From: Nitrosomonadales bacterium
Lineage (GTDB): Bacteria > Pseudomonadota > Gammaproteobacteria > Burkholderiales > Gallionellaceae
Direction of reading: 5' to 3'
DNA: 64,000 nt
Assembly (NCBI GenBank): GCA_016235045.1
Contig: JACRME010000016.1
Location: 62,001 to 126,000 of the forward strand
Within the stretch, counting starts at the first letter, position 1. The number at the start of each line of letters is the position of its first letter. Positions 36,278 to 45,440 of this stretch are shown here, one piece after another. The translations under genes and the position numbers were made by a program. The notes under the pieces were generated by a model that worked only from the letters and a program-made list of their open reading frames with translations, was not told the DNA's origin and searched no databases.

Positions 36278-37490
36278 GCGTCGTTCTCCAATTCGTCCCG
36301 GGTTCCGGGAAGAATAATTGTACGCATGTTCCCAGGCCTTTGGTACTTTCTACCTTGATTTCGCCGCCGATACGCTGCGCGCGCTCGCGCATGATGATGA
36401 TTCCATAGTGTCCTTCCACCGGGGAGAAAGTGCCGATTCCGTTGTCTTCTACGGTGAACACGTAGTATCCGCAGAGATGATCGACGATCAGCCGCGCATG
36501 GCTCGCGTTGGAATGCTTGACGATGTTGGAAAGCGCCTCGCGCACGATATTGAAGGTTTGAATCTCGTGCTCCAGCGGCAGGTCGAGATCGGCGACGCGG
36601 ATGGAGCAATCGAGCACGATATTGTGCCGGTCGCGGAACTGCTCGGTCAGCGTCTGCAACGCGTGCAGCAGGCCCGCCGGGTTCATGTCGCTGCGGAAAT
36701 CGGAAATCAGGGTGCGGACCGCTTTTTGGCCGATTTCCAGTGCTTCGTCGATGTCGCGCACGTACTTGGTTGCCATCACTTCGTTGTTGTTGCGCACGGC
36801 GTCGCTCAGCAGGGTGGTGTTCATGCGCGCATAGTTCAGCGTTTGCGCCAGCGAATCGTGGATTTCGTTGGCTATCGTCTGGCGCTCCATCAATAGTTCC
36901 TCGCGCTTGGCTTCACGGTTGGATTTGATGTGATCGATCAGGGTTCCCAGCAGTTCGGCATAGCTGATCGCCATGTTGGCGGTACTGCCTGAAGACGATT
37001 GCGGGGTATCGAAGAAGAGGGTGAACACGCCGAGCATGGTTTCGGGGGAGTTGCGGCTTTCCAGCGGGATGGAAATCACCGATCGAAAATGCTGGTTGGG
37101 CTGGTCGTCGTGTCGCGTCATGCAGGATTCGACGTTGGTTGCGCACAGGCCGTGTTTGAACGCATCCTTGCCGCAATCTTCGCAAGCCAGTTCCACGATG
37201 CGCTCGGCTTCCAGTTCCTCGCCGGTAAGCCCCACTGCGCTGATTACTTGCAGCGTTTGTTCGTCCGGCAGCAGGACGCGAATCACACCTGCCTTGGCCT
37301 TGATGAAGTTGAGGGCGGTTTCGAGAAAGGTGTTCAGCAGTGTCTTCAGGTCGCTGGTGCGCGAAGCGAATTCCTGTTCGACACAGATATCCAGCCCGCC
37401 ATTTTTGCCGGGAAGCACGAACTCCGGGTCGCGCGTCCAAAAGAACGCGACGTTGTCCTGCTCATCCACTGACTTCATCTTTCTGGTCAT
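36270..37490 (-). CDS. Cytosolic NarX-type sensor histidine kinase with GAF-like domain
   Basis: RQTIANEIHDSLAQTLNYARMNTTLL HisKA_3 motif; no obvious TM segment; ACEDCGKDAFKHGLCATNVESC. Confidence 0.9.
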   Translation of the reverse strand: MTRKMKSVDEQDNVAFFWTRDPEFVLPGKNGGLDICVEQEFASRTSDLKTLLNTFLETALNFIKAKAGVIRVLLPDEQTLQVISAVGLTGEELEAERIVELACEDCGKDAFKHGLCATNVESCMTRHDDQPNQHFRSVISIPLESRNSPETMLGVFTLFFDTPQSSSGSTANMAISYAELLGTLIDHIKSNREAKREELLMERQTIANEIHDSLAQTLNYARMNTTLLSDAVRNNNEVMATKYVRDIDEALEIGQKAVRTLISDFRSDMNPAGLLHALQTLTEQFRDRHNIVLDCSIRVADLDLPLEHEIQTFNIVREALSNIVKHSNASHARLIVDHLCGYYVFTVEDNGIGTFSPVEGHYGIIIMRERAQRIGGEIKVESTKGLGTCVQLFFPEPGTNWRTTHG

Positions 37491-37736
37491 ATCTCGCTAT
37501 CAAAAGCATTTGCCGACTGTCTGAAAATCCCGAACGGGCACATGGAATTGAAGCGCATCAAACAGTACTAAAGCTGCGCGCTAGGGTATGCTGCTTTCTC
37601 CCAAATATCAATAAAACGCAACCGGTTTTTCCTCTGTTACCCCATCAGTGTTATAGCCCCACCACCCGATGTGGTTATAGACACTACATGCGTGAATTCC
37701 GCCTAATGCGCCGGACTCCCGCGACACGAAATTGGT

Positions 37737-38282
37737 ATGAAGATTTGCATCGTTTCAGACAGTCATGACCGCTCCGACCCGTTGGTGGAAGCGATCGTCG
37801 AAGCCCGGGCCGCCGGGGCGCAGACGGTGATCCACTGCGGCGACCTGATCGGTGTGAATACCATGCGTGCTTCCCTCAAGCTGGGCATACCCATCCACGC
37901 CGTGCATGGCAACAACATCGGCGATGTCGATTCGCTGTACCGCACGATGGCGAAGTCCAACGGTATGTTCATTTACCACGGACAGGAAGCGGTGCTGGAA
38001 CTTGGCGGGCGCAAGATTTTCGTCACCCACATGCCGCACCATGCCCAGGCGTTTGCCTGTACCGGCGACTACGATCTGGTCTGCCATGGACATAGCCATA
38101 AAGCGCATGTTGGTATGCAGGCCGATGTCAGAGGCGGAAAATGCTGGTTGGTCAATCCGGGTTCGGTCGCAGGCATCGATGCGCCAAACGTGAAAGCGAT
38201 CCCGACCTGGATACTGGGCGACCTGGAACAGATGAATTTTGAAATACGTACATTGCAGTATTCTGACAAGCGAATTTCATGA
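37737..38282 (+). CDS. YfcE/MJ0936-type metallophosphoesterase
   Basis: MKICIVSDSHDRSDPLVEAI… VIHCGDL… HGNN… GHSHKA… LVNPGSV. Confidence 0.9.
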   Translation: MKICIVSDSHDRSDPLVEAIVEARAAGAQTVIHCGDLIGVNTMRASLKLGIPIHAVHGNNIGDVDSLYRTMAKSNGMFIYHGQEAVLELGGRKIFVTHMPHHAQAFACTGDYDLVCHGHSHKAHVGMQADVRGGKCWLVNPGSVAGIDAPNVKAIPTWILGDLEQMNFEIRTLQYSDKRIS

Positions 38283-38310
38283 CCAGACTGAACGAGGGCA
38301 TTTTCGTGCG

Positions 38311-38354
38311 GAGACCCTCTCCCCAACCCTCTCCCGTCTGCGGGCGAGGGAGCG
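38311..38354. repeat. Short palindromic repeat related to the CCCTCTCCCC…GGGCGAGGG family
   Basis: GAGACCCTCTCCCCAACCCTCTCCCGTCTGCGGGCGAGGGAGCG. Confidence 0.65.
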
Positions 38355-38434
38355 GATTAAAAGGGCTTTGAACATCATTCCGAACTGGGCGCTATAATCC
38401 GGCTGTCCAAAATAGAACCAGCAGGGATGTGCCC

Positions 38435-38821
38435 ATGAAACACCTCGAACCCAAGGAAGCATTCGACTTCCTGCAAGCCAATCCGGAAGCGGTATTCGTC
38501 GACGTGCGCAGCGAGATGGAGCACATGTTCGTCGGTCATCCGCGCGGCTCCATCCTCATTCCCTGGGTGGACGGGCCGGATTGGGAAATCGACCCGCAGT
38601 TCGTGTCGCACGTGCGCAAGGCTGCCAGCGCCAACCGCCCCGTCGTGCTGATCTGCCGTTCCGGCCGCCGCTCTGCAGATGCAGGCGAGGCGCTGGAAAA
38701 GGCCGGGATGAAAGAAATCTACAACGTGGCGCACGGTTTCGAGGGCGACCTCGACGACAGCCATCACCGCAACTCGCATAACGGCTGGCGCTTCGACGGC
38801 CTGCCTTGGGCACAGACTTGA
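38435..38821 (+). CDS. Rhodanese-like domain protein
   Basis: EAVFVDVRSEMEHMFVGHPRGSILIPW… VVLICRSGRRSADAGEALEKAG. Confidence 0.92.
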   Translation: MKHLEPKEAFDFLQANPEAVFVDVRSEMEHMFVGHPRGSILIPWVDGPDWEIDPQFVSHVRKAASANRPVVLICRSGRRSADAGEALEKAGMKEIYNVAHGFEGDLDDSHHRNSHNGWRFDGLPWAQT

Positions 38822-38954
38822 TCCGGAAACATAATCGCCATCCCCGACTTTCGAGACAGCAATAAAACCACAGTAATGTTTGCCTGGCACAGTTAACTAT
38901 GGGAGGATTCTTCCCCCACGCCTTATTTCAACAACCGTAATTCGGGAGAACCCA

Positions 38955-39416
38955 ATGTCAAACTTGCGCAACTTGGTTTTACCAGCAGTTCTGCTTATTT
39001 CCGCACTTGCCCTGTCGGCTTGCGCATCCAAACCGCAGGAGGCTCCTGTTGCCGAACCGGCCCCGGTTGCAGCCGCTCCCGAAACGTCACCTGCTCCCGA
39101 AGCTGTGCCGGAAGCGGCACCCGCTCCGGCGCCGGCAGCCGCGGAAGAGCAGCCCGCGCCCAAGCCGGTAGTTAAACCCAGGAAAAAGGCAAAAAAGGCC
39201 AAGGTGGTGGCGCCTGTAGCGGCTCCAGAACCGGCACCGGCTCCGGTTGTGCAGGAGGCTCCAGCGGTTAAACAGCCTGAGCCTGTCATGCCTGCCGCAG
39301 TCGCTCCTATAGCTGAAAAGCCGGCCACAAAGGGTTTTCTGGAACAATACTGGATGTGGCTGCTCGGCATTGTGGTTGCCGGGATAGTATTCTGGTTGTT
39401 CAAGAAGAAAGATTAA
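38955..39416 (+). CDS. Pro/Ala/Glu-rich lipoprotein-like protein with C-terminal TM anchor
   Basis: LALSACASKPQEAPVAEPAP…; C-terminal YWMWLLGIVVAGIVFWLFKKKD. Confidence 0.7.
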   Translation: MSNLRNLVLPAVLLISALALSACASKPQEAPVAEPAPVAAAPETSPAPEAVPEAAPAPAPAAAEEQPAPKPVVKPRKKAKKAKVVAPVAAPEPAPAPVVQEAPAVKQPEPVMPAAVAPIAEKPATKGFLEQYWMWLLGIVVAGIVFWLFKKKD

Positions 39417-39428
39417 ACGAAAAAAACA

Positions 39429-39491
39429 GGATGCGCCGGTACACGGCGCATCCTGGTATCAGGACAAGCAGCCGACAGGCTGCTTTTTTTT
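39429..39491 (+). terminator. Two consecutive hairpins, the second followed by T8
   Basis: GGATGCGCCggtacacGGCGCATCC and GCAGCCgacaGGCTGCTTTTTTTT. Confidence 0.75.
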
Positions 39492-39703
39492 GCCGTGGCC
39501 ACACTGAACAAATGTCCTTTTCGACGCCGTCACCGTTCCTTGTCCCAAGATATGGTATGACGACAACTTTTCACCCCAAAATCCTTCAGGCCGATGGCGA
39601 ACAGCAGCTTGGGGTAATCCCGGGTACCGCAAAATAACTCCAAAACGAAATGCCGCGCGACCATACAGGCTCACGCGGCAGAGTTATTCTTTGCTGATTT
39701 ACT

Positions 39704-39874
39704 TCAGGGCTTCTTGGGAGTGGTGTAAGGCACTTCTTTCTGGTGCGGTTCCCAGATAGTTTCGTAACCTACAAAAAACTGCCCCGGTACGATTTCTTTT
39801 TGACGGGTCGTTACGTGAAATGCATGGCCATCCGGAATCTTGGGACGGCAAAAAGGCTTCTTTTCATCACTCAT
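39704..39874 (-). CDS. Small 56-aa protein (absent from the supplied ORF track)
   Basis: MSDEKKPFCRPKIPDGHAFHVTTRQKEIVPGQFFVGYETIWEPHQKEVPYTTPKKP*; strong RBS CCGAAGGAGATAGCAGC-ATG. Confidence 0.7.
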   Translation of the reverse strand: MSDEKKPFCRPKIPDGHAFHVTTRQKEIVPGQFFVGYETIWEPHQKEVPYTTPKKP

Positions 39875-39972
39875 GCTGCTATCTCCTTCGGTTAAAAAAA
39901 GTGGTGTTTGAAAACGGGAAGTATGAAAACAGGCATCTCCACCCCTCCATTTTGCTGCTGAAATTATACTAT

Positions 39973-40386
39973 TTAGCGCGTGTAATGTGCCTTCTTTGGA
40001 ATCACATGCCGCACGCCGCCTTGGGGATTTTCAACGTCCCCTTTGTAGCGGGGGATGATGTGAATATGGACATGGAAAATGCTTTGCCCGGCCGCCGGTC
40101 CGACATTGACGCCGATATTGTAGCCATCCGGATTGAATTCCTGGTCAATGAGGTTTTTTTCCTCTTTGATGAGGCCCATGCAGGCAGCCACTTCTTCCGG
40201 CGTCAGGTCGAAAAAGCTGGCGACATGCCGACGCGGGATGACCAGGGTGTGCCCCGGACTGGTCGGGTAGGTGTCACGGGCGCTGAAAGCAAGTTCATGC
40301 TGTATCGATACCCCGCGCGGATCCTTGCAAAACAGGCATGGATCATTGGGGTCTCTTTTCTTTTCTTGTGTGGCTTCAGACGACAA
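39973..40386 (-). CDS. HIT family protein
   Basis: CLFCKDPRG… GHTLVIPRRHVASFFDLTPEE… GQSIFHVHIHIIPRYKGD. Confidence 0.95.
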   Translation of the reverse strand: MSSEATQEKKRDPNDPCLFCKDPRGVSIQHELAFSARDTYPTSPGHTLVIPRRHVASFFDLTPEEVAACMGLIKEEKNLIDQEFNPDGYNIGVNVGPAAGQSIFHVHIHIIPRYKGDVENPQGGVRHVIPKKAHYTR

Positions 40387-40453
40387 CAGAACACCTCCGG
40401 TTCAAACTATAATTCACACTTCGACACAAAATCTTGTTAACGAGGAAACTATC

Positions 40454-40870
40454 TTGGCATCGAATAAAGGACGGGCTTACTTTGCACTGCTTGGTTATCA
40501 TTTCAACCCCGACGACATCACACGCCTGCTTGGGATAGAACCCACCACTGTCAATGCTGCCGGCGCATACAGCAGCCTGGATAAACCCGTCATCAGTTCC
40601 TGGGAGTTATCCACGGAGACCCTTTCCGGAGAGCTGGACGTCTTCGCCTTGACGGATACGCTCGTCAAGCAACTGGAACCCATCAAGGAAAAAATCGTTG
40701 AAGTCTGTAAAAGCCACAATTTGTCTCCAAGGTTGGGCGTGGTGCTGACTTTATCAATCGATAAAACAGAATCAAGCCCGGAAATCGGTTTCGGTACCAG
40801 AACGATCCGTTTCCTGGCGGATACCGGCTCTTTCATTGAGGTGGAAAATAAACTTTCCGAGCGGATTTGA
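40454..40870 (+). CDS. DUF4279-like protein
   Basis: RAYFALLGYHFNPDDITRLLGIEPTTVNAAGA… ISSWELSTE; TTG start with GAGGAAA upstream. Confidence 0.6.
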   Translation: MASNKGRAYFALLGYHFNPDDITRLLGIEPTTVNAAGAYSSLDKPVISSWELSTETLSGELDVFALTDTLVKQLEPIKEKIVEVCKSHNLSPRLGVVLTLSIDKTESSPEIGFGTRTIRFLADTGSFIEVENKLSERI

Positions 40871-40883
40871 TTCCAGTCCTCTC

Positions 40884-41951
40884 TCAACCTGCCTGGCTGT
40901 TAATCGCCTCTAGCTGTGCCTGCGCCATTTTCAGTTGTTCCTCGCAATGCTTCAAACAGAGTGGTTGTAGCGCGTGCGGAAAACATTCCATGATCACCTC
41001 GAATTCATCAGCGACCTCTTGTGCAAGCACAGCGTCGTTGGTCAGTTGAGCCAGTACATTTTGTGCTGTCGCCTTGTTCACCCGGCAGATGACTGCCACA
41101 TGGATGGGCAACTGCTGCTCCATGCTGACCGTCAATGCCAATTCGTAGGAATTGATCGCTTCTTTTAAGCGATCGGGATTTTCTTCCGACTCGCCGAGGT
41201 GATGCAAAGTGACGGCACGATTGTTGTGTGTGGCCGTCAGCTCCAATGCGTAATCATCTGCGTCGAGTGCGGCGAGGGCATTCTTGTAGGCAACAACGGA
41301 CTTTTGAAATTGACGGTTGCCTTTAAGCAGTTTGCCGAACGTATGCAAGGTGGCCCCCAGTTGATGCAGGGTGTACATCCAGTCTTCCGGAGACTTTTCT
41401 CGTGTCCAGACCAGCAAAGCATTGGTGTAAGCATCTACAGCGATCTTTAAGGGCTGTGTCGCTTCAAGCAACCGGCCAAGCGCCTGGTTGGCTGTGCCCA
41501 GGTTGTATTGCGTTGCTGCCCATTCCTGGGGAGAGTTTTCCTGACTGTACTCCTCCAATGCCTTGCTGAAACACAGGATGGCCCGTTCAAACAATGTTGC
41601 ATCTCTGCGTTGCTGCCCCAGTGCGGCAAGAATATTTCCGAGGTTGTTTTGCGCCTCTGCCCAGGCCAATGGCTCCTGCGCGCGACTGATCTTTGCTGCT
41701 GTTCCACCGGTATCGCCGGTATCCGCCAGCGCTGTCTCTAGCGCCTCGCGCAAACTCTCATAGATCCTGGCGCTGAAACGGTGCTGCTCATAATTTCCCC
41801 GTGCGTAGCGAAAATTATCCGCTACGGCAACCGTGGTATCCGGTGCAGCCGCTGCGGCCATCTCCGCACTCAGCATGCCGATGGAGTCCGCGATTGCACG
41901 TTCCAGAACCCTGTTCGGCGGGAAAATGATGTAAGAGGTCGAGAAATTCAT
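40884..41951 (-). CDS. Tetratricopeptide-like repeat protein
   Basis: Repeated …WAEAQNNLGNILAALGQQ… WAATQYNLGTANQALGRLL… LTATHNNRAVTLHHLGE; ATGA overlap with the upstream FKBP gene. Confidence 0.8.
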   Translation of the reverse strand: MNFSTSYIIFPPNRVLERAIADSIGMLSAEMAAAAAPDTTVAVADNFRYARGNYEQHRFSARIYESLREALETALADTGDTGGTAAKISRAQEPLAWAEAQNNLGNILAALGQQRRDATLFERAILCFSKALEEYSQENSPQEWAATQYNLGTANQALGRLLEATQPLKIAVDAYTNALLVWTREKSPEDWMYTLHQLGATLHTFGKLLKGNRQFQKSVVAYKNALAALDADDYALELTATHNNRAVTLHHLGESEENPDRLKEAINSYELALTVSMEQQLPIHVAVICRVNKATAQNVLAQLTNDAVLAQEVADEFEVIMECFPHALQPLCLKHCEEQLKMAQAQLEAINSQAG

Positions 41952-42457
41952 TTTGCCCGGTCGAGTATCTCATTCAGGTCGGGATCGGCACCGACCGCTC
42001 CGCCAAGCTCGATCTCTTCCTCAGTCGCTTCACGTATGGACAGAACTTCCAGCATGAAAGTGACTTCTCTGCCGCAAAGGGGGTTATTGCCGTCGACAGT
42101 CAGTGTCTTGTCGTCGAATCGGGTAACGATGAAGTTTCTGGGCTCGCCCTTTTCATTTTCCATGGTGATGGTCATGCCGATCTCGCGATATTCTTCCGGG
42201 ACATTTTCTATACGATCGGTGAATACCAGCGATTCATCCCGCTCGCCATACAACTTTGTCGTGTCTATCGGCACTTCGATGATGTCGCCGACTTTTTTAC
42301 CATACAGTTCTTTTGTCACTTCTTCGGACATCACATCATTCACGCCGTGAACATAAGCCAGCGGATAATCCACAGTGACCAATACGTCACCGGTTTTGTT
42401 ATCGATGATCTTGTAATTCAGTTCAACGAATTTCTCGTCTTCAATCGTATCTGACAT
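41948..42457 (-). CDS. FKBP/SlyD-like peptidyl-prolyl isomerase
   Basis: VELNYKIIDNKTGDVLVTVDYPLAYVHGVN… VDGNNPLCGREVTFMLEVLSIREAT. Confidence 0.8.
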   Translation of the reverse strand: MSDTIEDEKFVELNYKIIDNKTGDVLVTVDYPLAYVHGVNDVMSEEVTKELYGKKVGDIIEVPIDTTKLYGERDESLVFTDRIENVPEEYREIGMTITMENEKGEPRNFIVTRFDDKTLTVDGNNPLCGREVTFMLEVLSIREATEEEIELGGAVGADPDLNEILDRAK

Positions 42458-42489
42458 GACTAGAGCGCCCTGATATTGATGATAAATTC

Positions 42490-42840
42490 TTAGAACAGCG
42501 TAGCGCCGAAGATTCTCACCTTGTCTTTTTCATAACCCAGCACAAGTCTTCCCAGCCATTCACTGTTATTTTTCTTGTTTATCACTTTATATAAAACAGT
42601 GACATATTCTCCGCGGCGTATCATGCCGAGATAGGAATAATCTTCCGACAGGTTTTTTGCAAGGTCGCTTCTCGCAAACTGCTTGCCCATTTCAACCTCA
42701 TTTGCGCCCGCAATAAACGAGCTTGAAAAATTACGCGTGAAGGCACCGTAGTTTCCTTCATTGGAGTACTTGATCAGATCGGCCCACATCGGGTGCGCCA
42801 ACTCCAGAATCTCTTCGTCTGTTTTTTCAATGATGTTCAT
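42490..42840 (-). CDS. Conserved-looking hypothetical protein
   Basis: MNIIEKTDEEILELAHPMWADLIKYSNEGNYGAFTRNFSSSFI…; 32-nt gap to the FKBP gene. Confidence 0.6.
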   Translation of the reverse strand: MNIIEKTDEEILELAHPMWADLIKYSNEGNYGAFTRNFSSSFIAGANEVEMGKQFARSDLAKNLSEDYSYLGMIRRGEYVTVLYKVINKKNNSEWLGRLVLGYEKDKVRIFGATLF

Positions 42841-42978
42841 AAAATATCTCGCCTGCACAGTGATTCATGATTTTATCTATAGCGATGTCGCTCTACTAGC
42901 TGAATAGATAAAAAAAGGACCAACAAAAATATGCCGGTCCTTTCTAACAGACTAACAAGTTATCGCAAATGTATCTTC

Positions 42979-43016
42979 GCAGGCCTGATTTTGCAAAACT
43001 GGCAAATCAGGCCTGC
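42979..43016. repeat. 13-bp perfect-stem hairpin just downstream of aprA
   Basis: GCAGGCCTGATTT…AAATCAGGCCTGC; no U-tract on the minus strand. Confidence 0.8.
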
Positions 43017-43022
43017 ATTTGC

Positions 43023-44915
43023 TTAGTGGTGGTCTACTGGCGCCGCTTTTTCCACATCGCCTACCAGGTGGTAGAGCGGTGCCTTTTCCATCGTGTACTC
43101 GCCCGTCTTGGGATCACGGCGGGAAACTGTCAGCACGTGCCAGTTCTTGTCATCCAGCTTCATCACATCGCCACGGTAGTAGTAACCCGGCCAACGTGTC
43201 TCCTTGCGGAACAGCGTATGGTGGAACACGCTTTCAGAAGTCAGGAAGCGATGCTTCAGTTCCCATGCACGCAGCAGTTCATGGATATCGGAAGCGGCAA
43301 CCTTTTCCAGATCTTCACCCAGAATCGACATCTTCTTCAGACCGATGTTCAGGAGCTTGTCGTTGGTCATGTAGTTGACACCAAAACCGCCGCAGTACTC
43401 ATCCATCATCTTCTGCAAACGATCAAGGCCCTGTCTCGGGTTGATGAAGTTGGGGTTGACGGTACCGGCAACCACTTCATTGCTGAAAACACGGTAAGTT
43501 TCCAGAGGCTTGTAGACCTGTTCCCTGCGACGATTGATCTGCGCGTCGGAAACACGGATGCCTTCCGCTTTGCCGTCATCGATGTATTTGCAGGCAGCCT
43601 TGGCAGCCAGACGACCTTCGGTGAAGGAGCCCGACGAGAAGGCGTGAGGCGTACCGCCTACCGCATCGCCTGCGCCGAACAGACCTTCGATGGTGGTCAT
43701 GCGGTTATAGCCCCAGAAGTATTCCTTCGGAGAGAGATCTTCCGGACCGGAACACCATGCGCCGCAACCGGTGGCGTGCGAACCCATGACATAAGGCTCG
43801 GAGGTGGTCAGCTCGGGGTTCTCGTACTTGGGGTCCACGTCGGTGGCAGCCCACAGCACGGCCTGACCGACGGTCATGCCCAGGAAGTTGTGCCAGCCGA
43901 TCTCCTCGAGGTGCGGATCCTGGAACGCTTCCATGGTGACCATGTGGATCGGGCCGCGACCGGCATTCACCTCGTTGATGATCGCGTGGTTGCGCAGGCA
44001 AGTCGGAATAGGGCGGTGAGTCCGGTGCGAAACTTCCGGGTCCAGATATTCCTTGCCCACCATTTGCTGCAGTGCCGGGAACCACTTGGACTCGTACTCT
44101 TCACCGTAGCCGTTCTGGGTGTAGGTCTTGAGGTGCAGGAAGTAGGCGCCGACCGGACCGTAACCGTCCTTGAAGCGGGCCAGCACGATACGGTTTTCCA
44201 TCTGGGTCATCTTGGCACCGGCTTCGATCATCAGACCGTAGGCAGAGCCGGAAGACCATGGTGCGTACCAGACGCGGCCCGCACCTTCGCCAACGGAACG
44301 CGGCTTGAAGATGTTGGAAGCGCCACCGGCGCCGCAGACAACGGTCTTGGACTTGAACACGTGGTAGTTGCCCGTGCGGACATTGAAGCCCACGGCACCG
44401 GCGACACGGTTCTCCTTGGACTCGTCCATCAGCAGGTGAGTCACGCAGATGCGGTTGAACACCTTGTCCGCCGACTTCTTGGCGGCTTCGGCAACGATAG
44501 GCTTGTAGGATTCACCGTGAATCATGATCTGCCAACGTCCTTCACGCAGATACGAACCCTTCTTCTCGTTGCGCATGATGGGGAGGCCCCATTCTTCGAA
44601 GTTATGCACAGCGGAGTCCACGTGGCGTGCCATGTCAAACAGCAGGTCTTCACGCACCATGCCCATCAGGTCGATACGCGCATAGCGCACATGATCTTCC
44701 GGGTTGTTCTCGCCAAAGCGGGTGCCCATGTAGCAGTTGATCGCATACAGGCCCTGGGCGACCGCGCCGGAACGCATGATGTTCGCTTTTTCGGCGATCA
44801 CGATCTTCTTGTCCTGCCCCCAATATCTTGCCTCGAATGCCGCACCCGTACCGCCCAGGCCCGCACCGACAACCAGGATGTCGATATTGTCTTCGATAAT
44901 CGTCGAGTAGCTCAT
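43023..44915 (-). CDS. aprA: Adenylylsulfate (APS) reductase alpha subunit
   Basis: DILVVGAGLGGTGAAFEARYWGQDKKIVIAEKANIMRSGAVAQGLYAINCYMG. Confidence 0.97.
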   Translation of the reverse strand: MSYSTIIEDNIDILVVGAGLGGTGAAFEARYWGQDKKIVIAEKANIMRSGAVAQGLYAINCYMGTRFGENNPEDHVRYARIDLMGMVREDLLFDMARHVDSAVHNFEEWGLPIMRNEKKGSYLREGRWQIMIHGESYKPIVAEAAKKSADKVFNRICVTHLLMDESKENRVAGAVGFNVRTGNYHVFKSKTVVCGAGGASNIFKPRSVGEGAGRVWYAPWSSGSAYGLMIEAGAKMTQMENRIVLARFKDGYGPVGAYFLHLKTYTQNGYGEEYESKWFPALQQMVGKEYLDPEVSHRTHRPIPTCLRNHAIINEVNAGRGPIHMVTMEAFQDPHLEEIGWHNFLGMTVGQAVLWAATDVDPKYENPELTTSEPYVMGSHATGCGAWCSGPEDLSPKEYFWGYNRMTTIEGLFGAGDAVGGTPHAFSSGSFTEGRLAAKAACKYIDDGKAEGIRVSDAQINRRREQVYKPLETYRVFSNEVVAGTVNPNFINPRQGLDRLQKMMDEYCGGFGVNYMTNDKLLNIGLKKMSILGEDLEKVAASDIHELLRAWELKHRFLTSESVFHHTLFRKETRWPGYYYRGDVMKLDDKNWHVLTVSRRDPKTGEYTMEKAPLYHLVGDVEKAAPVDHH

Positions 44916-45397
44916 CAGTATTGCACTCCCTCTTTGATTTCCAGACCATTGGATTGCAGTGTGTGCAATCCGCCGTCATCCATACGAATGTATTTAGGTT
45001 CATTGAACAGCAGTTGGCTGTCGCGCATTTCCTTGCTGGGGGCGGGCACCTTGGCGAGATCCGGTGTCGCCGAGCCCCAGGGCTTGGTCGTGATCGGCGC
45101 CAGCAGTTCCATGTCCTTCTTGCCGTTGCGGAACTTGATGCGCCACGCAATCGTGCCTTTCTCTTCGTCACGGATCACGCGAACACTGTGTCCCAGCGGT
45201 GCAAAGTCGGCATAACCGCGCACATCAATCGCGTGATGCGGGCATGCTTTCACGCAGGAATAGCATTCCCAGCACATGCTGGGCTCGATGTTGTAAGCAC
45301 GACGCAATTTCTTGTCCATGTGCATGATGTCGGACGGGCAGATGTCAACGCACTCTCCGCAACCATCACAACGCGTCATATATACAAAGGTTGGCAT
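44915..45397 (-). CDS. aprB: Adenylylsulfate (APS) reductase beta subunit
   Basis: MPTFVYMTRCDGCGECVDICPSDIMHMDKKLRRAYNIEPSMCWECYSCVKACPHHAIDVRGYADFAPLG. Confidence 0.97.
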   Translation of the reverse strand: MPTFVYMTRCDGCGECVDICPSDIMHMDKKLRRAYNIEPSMCWECYSCVKACPHHAIDVRGYADFAPLGHSVRVIRDEEKGTIAWRIKFRNGKKDMELLAPITTKPWGSATPDLAKVPAPSKEMRDSQLLFNEPKYIRMDDGGLHTLQSNGLEIKEGVQY

Positions 45398-45440
45398 AAA
45401 TTACTCCTCTATTTCTTATCGAAAATTAGTCAAGACAGCA

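Noticed and set aside
42969-45215. 748-aa plus-strand ORF opposite aprA/aprB
   Set aside because: Antisense shadow of aprA and aprB; composition typical of spurious ORFs.
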